A stretch of 33,935 bases of DNA, taken from an uncultured Pseudomonadota bacterium (lineage in GTDB: Bacteria > Pseudomonadota > Alphaproteobacteria > UBA9219). The notes under the pieces are model-generated. The model had not been told where the DNA came from. It was given only the letters and a program-made list of their open reading frames with translations, and did no database searches. This document shows positions 1-8,628 of the stretch, in pieces. The position numbers and the translations under genes were made by a program. The stretch spans positions 1-33,935 of the forward strand of contig CAIJXG010000005.1 in the NCBI GenBank assembly GCA_903824505.1, read 5' to 3'. Position 1 is the first letter of the stretch. Each line of letters opens with the position of its first letter.

Positions 1-44
1 GAAATAAGTTCTGACGGTTGGATTTTGTCTGCCGCGCTTGCCAT
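1..44 (-). CDS. Start of an unidentified gene, cut by the window edge
   Basis: An ATG on the minus strand at 44-42 opens a frame of 14 codons (MASAADKIQPSELI) that runs off the left edge. A strong ribosome binding site (GGGGAGG) lies a few bases upstream, which is why I believe the start. Too little is present to identify the product. In many alphaproteobacteria rluC is followed by the heat-shock sigma factor gene rpoH, so that is the obvious candidate by synteny, but the visible residues do not prove it. Confidence 0.5.
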   Translation of the reverse strand, partial: MASAADKIQPSELI

Positions 45-166
45 GACCCCTCCCCAAATTCAAGAATCCTCCCATTTTAACTAAAACTCCTTGCCAAAAA
101 ATTAAGATCCCGGATAAACCACTCGGGTTCCTTCGGTGCTCCACTATACTGTGGCACGGATTTCGC

Positions 167-1108
167 CTAAAGCCCAAACCCGAAATATGTCCATGTTTTC
201 TTTAACGCGGCGCTTAGGGGCGCTGTGACATCGATCACGCCTTTGCGCGGATGGGGGATCACAAGGCGGCTGGCATGGAGATGAAGCCCTTTTCCTATGT
301 CCTCGGCAGGAAAAGAGTCCGGCAACGGTTTTCCATAAAGCCGATCCCCCAGCAACGGCGTGCCGAGATGCGCCATATGAACGCGCAGCTGATGTGTGCG
401 GCCCGTCACAGGCGACAGCTCCACAAAGGCGGCGCGATCCTTCACTTTCTCGACCACATGATAGAGGGAGACGGCTTTTTTCGAATCCGTATCCGCAGGG
501 GTTGCGAGAACCATAATCTCCCCGCGCTTGACTAAAAGAGTCTCGATCTGACCCTTTTCAGGTTTCGCCACGCCTAACGTCACGCCCCAATAGATTTTTT
601 GCGTATCTCGGGCGCGAAAAGCCTCGGCCAAGCGCGTTGCGGCCAAGGGCGTGCGGGCAATCAACAAAACCCCGCTGGTATCCCGATCCAAACGATGCAC
701 AAGCTTCGGTTTGCCGTGCTTGCTATCCGCCAAGGCGTCCAACATCGAATCCACGCTCTCGCGCAGTCCCGTCCCTCCCTGCACCGCAAGCCCTGCGGGT
801 TTGTTCAGTACCAACACATCGGCATCTTCGAACAAGATCAACTTTTTCAGATCCCGCGCATCGCGCTGACTTTTTGGATGCGTTCCCCCCGTTGAATTGT
901 CCTCAAGCTGCGGCGGCACCCGCACGCTTTGTCCCGTGGCGACCCGATCCGAGGCCTCGGCGCGCTTCCCATCCAGCCGGACCTGTCCCGTGCGCAAAAG
1001 CTTTTGCAGCTCTCCATGCGTCAAAGACGGAAAATGCCGCTTGAACCATCGGTCAAGGCGAATCCCGTCTTCGTCGGAGTCAATGAGATGCGGGGGGTGG
1101 TGAGTCAT
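167..1108 (-). CDS. rluC: RluC/RluD-family 23S rRNA pseudouridine synthase
   Basis: Isomerises specific uridines in 23S rRNA to pseudouridine. The 313-residue protein has an N-terminal S4 RNA-binding domain (about residues 16-65, with RLDRWFKRHFP and GQVRLDGKRA), a linker, and the catalytic domain. The signature HRLDRDTSGVLL near residue 138 carries the catalytic Asp; the later GRTHQLRVHMAHLG block is also typical of the family. Length matches RluC/RluD. The ATG at 1108 has a GGGA site before it and lies inside the last codons of the upstream peptidase E fragment (29-nt overlap). RluC versus RluD specificity cannot be settled from the sequence; RluC is the usual assignment for alphaproteobacterial members with this layout. 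Confidence 0.88.
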   Translation of the reverse strand: MTHHPPHLIDSDEDGIRLDRWFKRHFPSLTHGELQKLLRTGQVRLDGKRAEASDRVATGQSVRVPPQLEDNSTGGTHPKSQRDARDLKKLILFEDADVLVLNKPAGLAVQGGTGLRESVDSMLDALADSKHGKPKLVHRLDRDTSGVLLIARTPLAATRLAEAFRARDTQKIYWGVTLGVAKPEKGQIETLLVKRGEIMVLATPADTDSKKAVSLYHVVEKVKDRAAFVELSPVTGRTHQLRVHMAHLGTPLLGDRLYGKPLPDSFPAEDIGKGLHLHASRLVIPHPRKGVIDVTAPLSAALKKTWTYFGFGL

Positions 1109-1376
1109 GTCTGTTCCCGGCTAACAGGCGCATCTCACGGCCATTGATGACAATCACGTCCCCATCACGCAGCTTTTTATTTCGAAGATCAAGCTCCTCA
1201 GCTTGAAAACCAAGAGCGTTCAGAGCCTCAACTTGAGTAACGCGGTAGCGATCTCTTGCCTCTTGCCGATTGTCCAAAGCGTTCAAAATAACCGCCACGC
1301 GCTTGCCCCTTCCCGTTAAAGCGACAAGTTCTTCAGGGTAGTTCCCAAGACGAAAAGATGACAGATAAAGACGCAT
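1080..1376 (-). pseudogene. Peptidase E (S51) fragment with apparent internal deletion
   Basis: The first 65 residues (MRLYLSSFRLGNYPEE, then KRVAVILNALD and LGFQAEELDLR) look like the start of peptidase E / dipeptidase E (family S51). Full proteins are about 200-240 residues; this frame has 98. After LDLR it jumps to KKLRDGDVIVINGREMRLL, which resembles the extreme C-terminus of S51 proteins, so the simplest reading is an in-frame deletion that removed the middle, including the catalytic Ser region. The ATG at 1376 has an AGAGG/AAAGG site upstream, so it may still be translated, and its end overlaps the rluC start, possibly keeping translational coupling. A longer frame starting at 1541 exists but its extra residues come from the neighbouring SDR remnant read out of frame. 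Confidence 0.6.
1335..1363. repeat. 29-bp direct repeat, copy 2 (inside peptidase E fragment)
   Basis: Matches 1512-1540 at 27 of 29 positions in the same orientation. It encodes the LSSFRLGNYP stretch of the peptidase E fragment. Confidence 0.75.
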
Positions 1377-1461
1377 GAAAACCTTTATCCTCTTTCTAAC
1401 ATAGCCATGCAACCCCCGCTTTTGGACGAAAGAGGGGGGGGCGTTAGGCTTTTTGAACCCC

Positions 1462-1587
1462 TTACGGCATCCGTTGGCCGCCATTGACCGACAGAGTCTC
1501 ACCTGTGATGAAGGGTAGTTCCCGAGACAAAAAGATGACAAAATCAGAAGAAAATTTAGGATCTTCGGCGGCCGTTTGGATTACACC
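1462..1587 (-). pseudogene. C-terminal remnant of a short-chain dehydrogenase/reductase
   Basis: Directly downstream of the RNase J stop codon, one minus-strand frame reads VIQTAAEDPKF, then FVIFLSRELPFITGETL and SVNGGQRMP followed by a stop at 1464-1462. FITGETLSVNGG is the conserved C-terminal motif of FabG-like SDR enzymes. No N-terminal half, glycine-rich NAD(P) motif or YxxxK catalytic pair exists upstream, where RNase J occupies the DNA. This is about 40 codons of a gene whose front was replaced by, or deleted against, the RNase J region. It overlaps the RNase J stop by a few bases. Confidence 0.75.
1512..1540. repeat. 29-bp direct repeat, copy 1 (inside SDR remnant)
   Basis: Same 29 bases as 1335-1363 with two mismatches, 177 bp away. 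Here it is read in another frame as part of the SDR tail (VIFLSRELPF). Confidence 0.75.
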
Positions 1588-3281
1588 CTCACCACATGCA
1601 CATCCGTCACGGGTTTTTTGCCTTGGGTCTCTGTCACATAGCGCCGGACGGCTAAAGAAACGGCGTGGCGCACGGCGACAGGATCCAGACGGGCGGATTT
1701 GGGCATCCGATCAACGGCTCCTTGGACGATAGTAGCGAGAGTCTCGCTGAAGCTTTCTTCGTTGGGTCCGTTTTCCACAAGACCGAGCAAAGAAAGACGG
1801 GGCGTGTCGCAGATCCGCCCTTTTTCATCCATCACCACCGTCACAACCACCGCGCCGCTTTCGGCCATTTTCCGGCGATCTTTCGCAGCGGCGTGGTTAA
1901 GAGGACGCATAATCTTTCCATCGAGCGCCCACCGTCCATGCGGGACTTCCGCAATACCTTCATAAGGCTCGGGTGCAAGCCGAAGAATCGTGCCGTCTTT
2001 GGGAACCAACGTATGTCCGACACCACAGTCCCGCGCGAGCTTTGCATGCGCCTCTTGATGCCGCGCCTCACCATGCACAGGCAGAACCAAACGAGGGCGA
2101 GTCAGACTAAAGAGATGCCGCAAATCTTCTTGTGGCGGATGCCCTGAAACATGAATCGGCACATCGCGGCGCGTGAGCACCTTCACCCCTTTGGCACAAA
2201 GAATATTCTGAAGCGCGGCAAGGGGCGCTTGCCGTGAAGGGATGTTGTCCCGTGAAGAAAAGAGAACGGTGTCGCCTTCTCGCAAGCTAACAGAAGGGTG
2301 GCTGCCTGTTGCAATGCGGGAAAGGGCGGCCCGCCTTTCCGCTTGCGATCCTGTAACCACCAGAACGACACGATCCTGCGGCAGATGCCGCACCTCATCC
2401 TCGTCAAGGAAGCTCTCATATTCGGGCAAATAGCCAAAAGAAGCGGCCACGCTGGCATTGCGCCATAAAGAGCGGCCGACAAGCCCGACTTGCCGCCCAC
2501 AGTCTCGGGCAGCAGCCGCAACGGAATGAAGGCGGGCGATTTGGCTGGACACACAAGTCAGGATAATGCGCTGTTTGATCTGGGGAAAAAGCGCAATGAG
2601 TCCCTCTAGAACAGATCGTTCCGGTTTTGAGGCATCCGACACGGTCGCATTTGTTGAATTGCCGACAAGCGCCAAAAGCCCTGCATCGCCTAAGGCCTGA
2701 AGCGCCGCTTCATCGCTCACGGATCCTATCAGAGGATCCGCGTCGAAACGCCAATCGCCCGTATGCAGCACGCGCCCCTGCGGGGTCTCGATCACCAGCA
2801 TCTGGGCTTCGGGAATTGAGTGCGTGACGGGAATATAGCGGCACGCAAAGGGCGCGAGATCGAAAGAACCGCCGGGCGGAATCTCTTGGATCTTAATTTG
2901 GCGTTGCAGATGCGGGGACAATTTACTGCGCACCAGCGCTGCCGTATAGGGCGTCGCATAAATCGGGCATTCCAAAAGCGGCCAGAGATATTCAATCGCG
3001 CCAATATGGTCGTCATGCCCGTGGGTCAGCACAAGCCCCACAAGATCCGCTTTGCGCTCCACAATAAAAGTGGGATCCGGCAGAATAACCTCGACCCCCG
3101 GGGTCGTATCATCGGCAATCATCACGCCGCAATCGACCATCAGCCATTTTCCGGCCGTGCCATAGAGACTGATATTGATTCCAAATTCACCCGTTCCACC
3201 CAAAGGCAAAAACCATAAAGCCCCATCGGGAGGACGGTGAGAGAGGGGGGGAGAAACGTCTTGCACACATTGTCCTTTCAA
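1581..3281 (-). CDS. rnj: Ribonuclease J (metallo-beta-lactamase/beta-CASP RNase)
   Basis: Exo/endoribonuclease of mRNA decay and rRNA maturation, cytoplasmic, replacing part of the RNase E role in many alphaproteobacteria. The 566-residue protein opens with PLGGTGEFGINISLYG and a DCG motif, carries the zinc-binding HGHDDHIG motif at residues 87-94, HSIPEA and HTGDWRFD blocks of the metallo-beta-lactamase fold, a beta-CASP middle (TCVSSQIARL, VVTGSQAERRAALSRIA, FSSRDNIP), then PVHGEARH, and the C-terminal RNase J domain. Length is typical (about 555). The GTG/ATG region at 3281 lies 5 nt after the upstream ABC ATPase stop, so the two are probably cotranscribed. Confidence 0.93.
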   Translation of the reverse strand: MKGQCVQDVSPPLSHRPPDGALWFLPLGGTGEFGINISLYGTAGKWLMVDCGVMIADDTTPGVEVILPDPTFIVERKADLVGLVLTHGHDDHIGAIEYLWPLLECPIYATPYTAALVRSKLSPHLQRQIKIQEIPPGGSFDLAPFACRYIPVTHSIPEAQMLVIETPQGRVLHTGDWRFDADPLIGSVSDEAALQALGDAGLLALVGNSTNATVSDASKPERSVLEGLIALFPQIKQRIILTCVSSQIARLHSVAAAARDCGRQVGLVGRSLWRNASVAASFGYLPEYESFLDEDEVRHLPQDRVVLVVTGSQAERRAALSRIATGSHPSVSLREGDTVLFSSRDNIPSRQAPLAALQNILCAKGVKVLTRRDVPIHVSGHPPQEDLRHLFSLTRPRLVLPVHGEARHQEAHAKLARDCGVGHTLVPKDGTILRLAPEPYEGIAEVPHGRWALDGKIMRPLNHAAAKDRRKMAESGAVVVTVVMDEKGRICDTPRLSLLGLVENGPNEESFSETLATIVQGAVDRMPKSARLDPVAVRHAVSLAVRRYVTETQGKKPVTDVHVVRV

Positions 3282-3286
3282 AGACT

Positions 3287-4882
3287 CTATCCTTCAAGCC
3301 GCAGCGCGGCGGCGAGGAGTTTTTGCGTATAGTCTTGTTGGGGGTTCATAAAAATCTCAGAGGTCATGCCTTGTTCGACTTCTTTTCCTGCTTTCATCAC
3401 CAATACCCGATGCGCGAGCGCACGCACGGTCCTGAGGTCATGGCTGATAAAGATATAGGCAAGCCCGTATTTACGTTGAAGCATCCGCAAAAGGTCGACA
3501 ATTTGAGTCTGCACAGACATATCCAAAGCGGAGGTTGGCTCGTCCAAGATAATTAAACGCGGCTGCAAAATCAGGGCCCGCGCAATAGAGATACGCTGTC
3601 TTTGGCCGCCGGAAAATTCATGGGGATAGCGCCGGTGCATCTCAGGATCCAAGCCGACTTCCTGAAACGCCGCGCAGATTCGCGCATCACGTTCTTCCGG
3701 TGTTTTAGGGATATGGTTGATGTCCAGACCTTCGGCGACAATATCGCCCGCCGAGAAACGGGGGTTTAAACTGCCAAACGGATCTTGAAACACAATTTGA
3801 AGCGACCGACGCATCGCGCGGAGCCGTGCGCGGGGCAGATCCAAAAGAGACTCACCCAGAAATACGACACGTCCCTGCGCCTTTAAAAGACGCAGCAGCC
3901 CAAGTCCCAGAGTCGTTTTTCCGGATCCTGATTCGCCGACGATTCCCAACGTCTCGCCCGCCCGTAACGTGAATGAGATGTCATCGACCGCCCGCACATA
4001 ATCAACCGTGCGCCGCCATAATCCCTTTTTGATGGGGAAATGCACGCTGAGTTTATCAACGCGCAGAATTTCTTCAGTCCCTTCCGGCAAAGGCGGCGCT
4101 TCGCCTTTCGGTTCGGATGCCAAAAGCATTTGCGTATAGGCATGCTGCGGGGCTTTGAACAACTGGGCCGTTGGGGCCTGTTCGACGATTACACCGCGCT
4201 GCATGACACAAACCCGATCCGCGACTTTGCGCACGATCCCCAAATCATGGGTAATCAGTAACAGCGCCATACCCAGCCGTTGCTGAAGATCCTTCAAAAG
4301 CCCAAGGATCTGCGCCTGAATGGTGACATCCAGCGCGGTGGTCGGTTCATCGGCAATCAAAAGATCAGGATTGTTGGCCAGAGCCATCGCGATCATCACC
4401 CGCTGCCTCTGCCCCCCCGACAATTCGTGCGGATAGGCGCTCAGCCGCTTTTCCGGCTCTGGCAGCGCAACGAGGCGCAGCAGCTCGACCACGCGCGTTT
4501 GGGCTTGCTGGCCCTCCATCCCCTTATGGACCCAAAGCATTTCTGCGATTTGCTTGCCGATTGTGTGTAAGGGATTCAGCGAGGTCATGGGTTCCTGAAA
4601 CACCATGCCGATGCGATGACCCCGTATTTTGCGCAGGACAGACTCCGGCGCGCCCACAATCTCTTGCCCATCAAAAGTTATGCACCCCGACGGATGCCAT
4701 GCCTGAGGCGGCAAAAGCTGCAGCAGCGCAAGAGCCGTCAGAGATTTCCCCGATCCGGATTCCCCAACCAGCGCCAGAGTCTCGCCCCGTTCAATCGTGA
4801 AAGAAACCTCGTCCACAACGCGCGACACTTCCGCGCCGCGCCCAAAAGCAATGGAAAGATTTGCAACAGACAGAAGGGGCAT
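3287..4882 (-). CDS. yejF: Double ABC ATPase of a peptide/microcin-type importer (YejF-like)
   Basis: Fused ATP-binding subunit that powers inner-membrane uptake of oligopeptides (YejABEF/Dpp/Opp class). The 531-residue protein has two complete nucleotide-binding domains. The first has Walker A GESGSGKS at residues 40-47, signature LSGGQRQRV and Walker [10 protein letters not shown]; the second has GESGSGKTT near residue 320, FSGGQRQRI and [12 protein letters not shown]. Both end with the oligopeptide-transporter tail typical of OppD/OppF. Start ATG at 4882 has an AGGA site. The membrane and solute-binding partners (yejA, B, E) are not in the window, which is unusual because they are normally adjacent. 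YejF is the nearest fused architecture; a GsiA-like glutathione importer ATPase is the alternative. Confidence 0.85.
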   Translation of the reverse strand: MPLLSVANLSIAFGRGAEVSRVVDEVSFTIERGETLALVGESGSGKSLTALALLQLLPPQAWHPSGCITFDGQEIVGAPESVLRKIRGHRIGMVFQEPMTSLNPLHTIGKQIAEMLWVHKGMEGQQAQTRVVELLRLVALPEPEKRLSAYPHELSGGQRQRVMIAMALANNPDLLIADEPTTALDVTIQAQILGLLKDLQQRLGMALLLITHDLGIVRKVADRVCVMQRGVIVEQAPTAQLFKAPQHAYTQMLLASEPKGEAPPLPEGTEEILRVDKLSVHFPIKKGLWRRTVDYVRAVDDISFTLRAGETLGIVGESGSGKTTLGLGLLRLLKAQGRVVFLGESLLDLPRARLRAMRRSLQIVFQDPFGSLNPRFSAGDIVAEGLDINHIPKTPEERDARICAAFQEVGLDPEMHRRYPHEFSGGQRQRISIARALILQPRLIILDEPTSALDMSVQTQIVDLLRMLQRKYGLAYIFISHDLRTVRALAHRVLVMKAGKEVEQGMTSEIFMNPQQDYTQKLLAAALRLEG

Positions 4883-4917
4883 CGGGCGTGTCCTACAGAA
4901 TAGTTGATCGCCTGTGC

Positions 4918-7386
4918 CTATTTCGCGCCCACAAGTTTGAGGTCGATGCGATCCATCGGCGTTTGGGTTGTGTTCGCCCCTTGAGCATGAATGTCCAAAC
5001 GGCTTTCGGCGACCCCCTTGTGGGACAGCGCGTCCCGAACAACCAAGGCCCGTCCAAGCGAGAGAATCCGCGCATCGCGAGGGGTTGATCCCTCATTCTC
5101 GGCATAAGCGTAAAGCGCAATCCGAAGCTCGGGATTCTTCAAAAGAAACACCGAAAGTTTTTCAACGCGCGCGGCAGAGTCAAGCCCAAGCGCGGTGGCT
5201 CTTTTCTCAAATACAAGGGTTGATAGGTCGGGCGGAAGAGTCGTCTCGCCCCGTGAGAGGCTCACAGAAACAGATGGTTCTGTCTCCTCCGGCACCGCGT
5301 CGGCTTGAGCGGGTTTTTCATGCAGGGAGGGCGGCGTCAGGGACGCGACAGATTCAGGGAGTTCCGGCGGCGTTTCCGGCGCTTTATCTCCGGACAGGGT
5401 GGCGACAGGGCTGGATGGAATCTCAGGCGTTAAGAGGGTCGGCATATGGGATGTCTCCGCAAAGGTCTTCCCTTGTTTCGGCAGAGCCACGGGAGGGATA
5501 ACAGGCGGCGCAGGCACGCTCATCGGCGGCTTGAGAAAAGAGCTGGTTGTGGAGGGTATTTTCTTATTCGCGGAACAGGCAGCGCTTGTGCCTCCTTTGG
5601 CATCTGCGCAGACCCACGCCCACGGGCCATCCCCTTTAAGGTCTCCCGCCACACCCCATGCACAAAGATTTTGTGTCGGTGTATTGGCAAGAATCTGGCC
5701 GTTGGCAGATCCACAAACGGCATCCCTGATTCTGGGGGCCGCGCAAAGAGTCTGTGCTGTCTTAAATTTACAATGCCATGCCCAATCGGCCTCGCTGCGG
5801 GTGACTTTGGTCGAGGTGCCAACGGCGCAGAGCTGCGCGTCAGGGGCGCTGCGCGTCGGTGTGCCTGAGGCCCCCCCACAAGTGGGGGATGCAGGAGCCT
5901 CAACTTTAGGTGGCGCCTTTAGATGTGGCGTCTCAACCGGATGAGAATCCCCCAGAGCCGTTGCCGCAACCGGCGTTGCGGGATCTGCCGCGGGAGGGGG
6001 AAGGGTATTTTCTGTCGCATGAGAGGAAAGCGAAGAGGCGGAACTCGACTCTCCCTCGCCCACCAAGGAAAGCGTTTGACATGTCGAGCGTTTATCGCCC
6101 TTGTCCGTACAGACCCAGTGCCACGGGCCTTTCCCCTGAACAGGGCTGGCCGTGCCGATGCGGCACAAATCTTTATCAGGGGCCTGATAGGCCAAAGTTT
6201 CAGCCGCAGCGCCGCAGAGATCTTCCTTTTCAGGCAGGGGCGAGGTTTTCTCTTCTGGGGCTTTTTCAGGCGTTTTCACATCAGGCGGCGGAGAATCGGC
6301 TTCCGGTGGAGGCGTCAAAAGAGCGGCTTCACAGGGCATAGCGCTTTCATCCCCTGTTCCCTCACAGATCCAATGCCACGGCCCGCCGCCTGTAACCGAT
6401 GTTGGTGTTCCACGGGCGCATAGATTGTCGATCGGCGCTTTTGCGCTCGCTTGATCGACAGCTGTCCCGCATTGCCCTTTAACGGAAACGGAAACGGGGA
6501 CAGACGTTGGGGCTGGAGTTGGAGTTGGAGTTGGGGCTGGGGTTGACGGGACCGCCCCCACAGGCTGAGGCGGCGCACAGGTATTGGTCACCCAAATATC
6601 ATGCAAAGATCCATCCGCGCAGCTTGTGCGGGTTTCGCCCAGAATATGCCCCGTGAAATCGGCGGGATAGCCAACCTCGCCGCAGCTCTTTTCCCACTTT
6701 TCAGCTTTTTCATGACAGGAGGGGGGCGTCGGCTCAGGCGGAATCGAAACAGGGGCTAAAGAGGGGGGAGCCGGAGGGGGAGATGTCAAACTGGCCGCAG
6801 CAAGGTTCTTAGGCTCCTGCCCTGGTTCATAAGAGACAGGTGAGTGGGGCGTTGGCTCGCTCTGTTTCGATGGCTCAGGGGCCGCTGTCTGGGACGTTGT
6901 TGGAGGAACAGTCTCGGTCGGGAAAACACTGGTCACGCGTTTGATCGGAGGGGGAACGCGGACATGGATAGGAGCAACAGTCACGGCCTCATTTTCCTGA
7001 AGCGCTGTCTTCATCCCCTGCGTAAGCATAAGCCCCGTTGAACTGGACTCGGCTTTTGGATTGGTGGGAATGAGGGGAGGCTGGGCGGTAGACAGCGCCT
7101 TTTCAGGCACAGAAAGCACGGCGCCCGTCACGGGTGCTTTTTGGTTATGCGCGGCCAAAACATCTTCCAGCGTCAGACTGCCCGCCGGAAGGGGGCCGCT
7201 TTCTTTTTCAACAGGGGGCGTAGGAAAAAGATCGGGCGCGTAATTCTGAACCGAAGAATTGGACACAGCAGGGCTTGCCGCCTCCGCAGGGCCGCTCAAG
7301 CCAAGACTGAGGATCAACAGCAACGGGCCAAGCCCGAAACAAAGCCTAGGGAAGCGGCAGCAAGACATGGCAAAAACGCGATCCAT
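4918..7386 (-). CDS. Large secreted proline-rich protein with Cys/Trp repeats and OmpA-like C-terminus
   Basis: 822 residues. A signal peptide is visible (hydrophobic LGPLLLILSLGLSG, cleavage near AEAA). Then comes a long Pro/Thr/Ser-rich region. Four copies of a Cys/Trp repeat of about 50 residues follow, starting near residues 303, 390, 503 and 556, with pattern CG-A...AP...LC..G......GPW.W.C......C. A related but distinct Cys unit (SCHEKAEKW...TSCADGS) starts near 223. The last 105 residues resemble OmpA-type peptidoglycan-binding domains (ILSLGRALVVRDAL, then GVAESRLDIHAQG and DRIDLKLV). I infer a periplasmic or outer-surface protein, probably disulfide-bonded, anchored to the cell wall. 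Start may be the ATG at 7386 or 7368. It lies 35 nt before the ABC ATPase and shares its strand. Function unknown. Confidence 0.75.
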   Translation of the reverse strand: MDRVFAMSCCRFPRLCFGLGPLLLILSLGLSGPAEAASPAVSNSSVQNYAPDLFPTPPVEKESGPLPAGSLTLEDVLAAHNQKAPVTGAVLSVPEKALSTAQPPLIPTNPKAESSSTGLMLTQGMKTALQENEAVTVAPIHVRVPPPIKRVTSVFPTETVPPTTSQTAAPEPSKQSEPTPHSPVSYEPGQEPKNLAAASLTSPPPAPPSLAPVSIPPEPTPPSCHEKAEKWEKSCGEVGYPADFTGHILGETRTSCADGSLHDIWVTNTCAPPQPVGAVPSTPAPTPTPTPAPTSVPVSVSVKGQCGTAVDQASAKAPIDNLCARGTPTSVTGGGPWHWICEGTGDESAMPCEAALLTPPPEADSPPPDVKTPEKAPEEKTSPLPEKEDLCGAAAETLAYQAPDKDLCRIGTASPVQGKGPWHWVCTDKGDKRSTCQTLSLVGEGESSSASSLSSHATENTLPPPAADPATPVAATALGDSHPVETPHLKAPPKVEAPASPTCGGASGTPTRSAPDAQLCAVGTSTKVTRSEADWAWHCKFKTAQTLCAAPRIRDAVCGSANGQILANTPTQNLCAWGVAGDLKGDGPWAWVCADAKGGTSAACSANKKIPSTTSSFLKPPMSVPAPPVIPPVALPKQGKTFAETSHMPTLLTPEIPSSPVATLSGDKAPETPPELPESVASLTPPSLHEKPAQADAVPEETEPSVSVSLSRGETTLPPDLSTLVFEKRATALGLDSAARVEKLSVFLLKNPELRIALYAYAENEGSTPRDARILSLGRALVVRDALSHKGVAESRLDIHAQGANTTQTPMDRIDLKLVGAK
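6509..6545. repeat. Short tandem hexamer tract (coding, Pro-Thr/Ala)
   Basis: GGAGTT/GGGGCT hexamers are repeated in tandem on the plus strand. On the coding strand they give a PTPAPTPTPTPAP linker just before the first Cys/Trp repeat of the OmpA-like protein. Such tracts can change length by slippage in whole hexamers without shifting the frame. Confidence 0.7.
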
Positions 7387-7508
7387 CTTTAAAGAATCTC
7401 TTCTTCTATCTAAAGACTCTGGACGCTGAAGGCAATTCGCAAAATTTGCCCGTTTTCTCCACAGGATGTTTATGACAGACCCCGTTTTTTAAAGCCTCCC
7501 CAAACGGG

Positions 7509-7922
7509 TCAGGATTTATGCGCCTTCCGTTGGGATGCCGGCGCAGGGGTGTCGCGCCATTTTTCTTGCAAATAGCGTTGAACAACCGGAAGAGAGTCGC
7601 GGGTCAGATCATCAAGGTCATCGACACGGGCCGTTTGCTCAACTTCTTCGCGCAGGGCCTCCTCGTCCAGCCCTTTGTGTTGGGCGACATAGAAAAGAAG
7701 CGCGCGGACTTCGAGCTTTTGATAGCGATCCAGAGGTTGCGCGGGTTTATACGAAAATCCCGCCGCCAACGCGCCCCCGCCCATCGCAAGAGTTGCGAGC
7801 AGACACAGAACTTTAAACGTCACGGTCAGGTAAACGGGTTTTTTCTCCACCGTCCCTGCAGGCGGTTCCGCCTCCAGCATCGCTCGTGCTAGAAAAACGA
7901 TCTTCTCGCCCCGATCATCCAT
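7509..7922 (-). CDS. Hypothetical single-helix membrane protein
   Basis: 137 residues, family not recognised. A cytoplasmic-looking N-terminus (MDDRGEKIVFLARAML) is followed by one transmembrane segment at about residues 32-54 (VTFKVLCLLATLAMGGGALAAG), then a charged, probably helical tail rich in Glu, Asp and Arg (GLDEEALREEVEQTARVDDL). The start is well supported by a GGGAGG ribosome binding site 7 nt before the ATG. It sits between the XRE regulator (85 bp upstream, same strand) and the OmpA-like protein (about 120 bp downstream), so it may be transcribed with either. The strong start signal and membrane-segment layout argue it is a real gene. Confidence 0.65.
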   Translation of the reverse strand: MDDRGEKIVFLARAMLEAEPPAGTVEKKPVYLTVTFKVLCLLATLAMGGGALAAGFSYKPAQPLDRYQKLEVRALLFYVAQHKGLDEEALREEVEQTARVDDLDDLTRDSLPVVQRYLQEKWRDTPAPASQRKAHKS

Positions 7923-8006
7923 GCCTTGCCTCCCTTCGTCTAAAGGCGCAATGAGACATCTCGCGGCAGGATCCTCCCCCGCGCCGGTTGCTTTTAAGCG
8001 AGTTTT

Positions 8007-8495
8007 CTAGCGCCCTCGCTTGTGGCGCAGCCCTTCATATTCAAGCAGATCATGGATCTGGGGCTTAATGGAGGGACGGGTTTTTCCGCGCCCCCCCTCA
8101 CCGCCTTCCTGCATGCGGCGGTATAATGTTGCCGACATCGCGGCAAATTCACGCGGCGACAGTTCCCGCCCCATTTCGGCGGCGGTTTCCTGAAGACGCG
8201 CAATAATCTCGGTTAACAGTTCGACATCGCGGCCAAAAACTTCGCCTTGCGCCCCGCCGACCGTCTCCGGCGTGCTCATCAAAAGAGCGGGCGAGGTGCC
8301 CAGAGTCTGCGCCAAGGATTCAACGGTATCGTAACGGGGAAAACGCGACCGACCTTCGATCATGTCGCGGACGGCGGTGGCATTCAACCCCGCGCGTAGG
8401 GACAGGCTGCGGGGATTGAATCCCTGCTCATCCATCAAGCGAAGGAGGTTTTTAACCCACTGTTGGGGCTGAAGGGGCGTTTCTTTTTTTGTCAT
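8007..8495 (-). CDS. XRE-family helix-turn-helix transcriptional regulator
   Basis: DNA-binding regulator of 162 residues. An N-terminal HTH of the Cro/C1 type covers about residues 12-70: WVKNLLRLMDEQGFNPRSLS, then AGLNATAVRDMIEGRSRFPR and VESLAQTLGTSPALLMS. The C-terminal half is helical and charged (LLTEIIARLQETAAEM; REFAAMSATLYRRM) and may dimerise or bind a ligand; it is not a peptidase domain, so this is not a LexA-like repressor. Start is ATG 8495 or the GTG just before it (8498). A well-spaced promoter ends so close to the start that the mRNA may be leaderless. The target genes are unknown; autoregulation or control of the adjacent membrane protein is plausible. Confidence 0.82.
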   Translation of the reverse strand: MTKKETPLQPQQWVKNLLRLMDEQGFNPRSLSLRAGLNATAVRDMIEGRSRFPRYDTVESLAQTLGTSPALLMSTPETVGGAQGEVFGRDVELLTEIIARLQETAAEMGRELSPREFAAMSATLYRRMQEGGEGGRGKTRPSIKPQIHDLLEYEGLRHKRGR

Positions 8496-8505
8496 CACGG
8501 AACCC

Positions 8506-8534
8506 TATCTAGCGCATTGAATCGCAGAGGTCAA
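8506..8534 (-). promoter_or_regulatory. Sigma-70-type promoter of the XRE regulator gene
   Basis: On the minus strand TTGACC (8534-8529), a 17-bp spacer and TAGATA (8511-8506). Transcription would be expected to begin about 7 nt after the -10 box, around 8499, which is only a few bases before the GTG/ATG at 8498/8495. Confidence 0.55.
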
Positions 8535-8628
8535 TGGGAAAAACAACTTTTGTTTGAGTAAAAAATGGTTCTTTTCTTCCCCTTAGTAGAAACTTCCTCT
8601 TTTTGGAGAGGAATTGCGGCTTGAGCCC

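Noticed and set aside
120-142. CACTCGGGTTCCTTCGGTGCTCC as a fourth copy of the dispersed repeat
   Set aside because: Only ACTCGGG and CCTTCGG agree with the repeat end and nothing beyond them aligns, so chance or deep decay cannot be told apart.
1377-1541. Extension of the peptidase E frame to a start at 1541
   Set aside because: The extra residues are the SDR remnant read out of frame; the ATG at 1376 has its own ribosome binding site and begins the family motif.
4918-7386. The proline-rich protein as a TonB or MotB homologue
   Set aside because: TonB would need a membrane anchor and a different C-terminal fold; MotB would need an uncleaved helix with the channel Asp. The N-terminus looks like a cleavable signal peptide.
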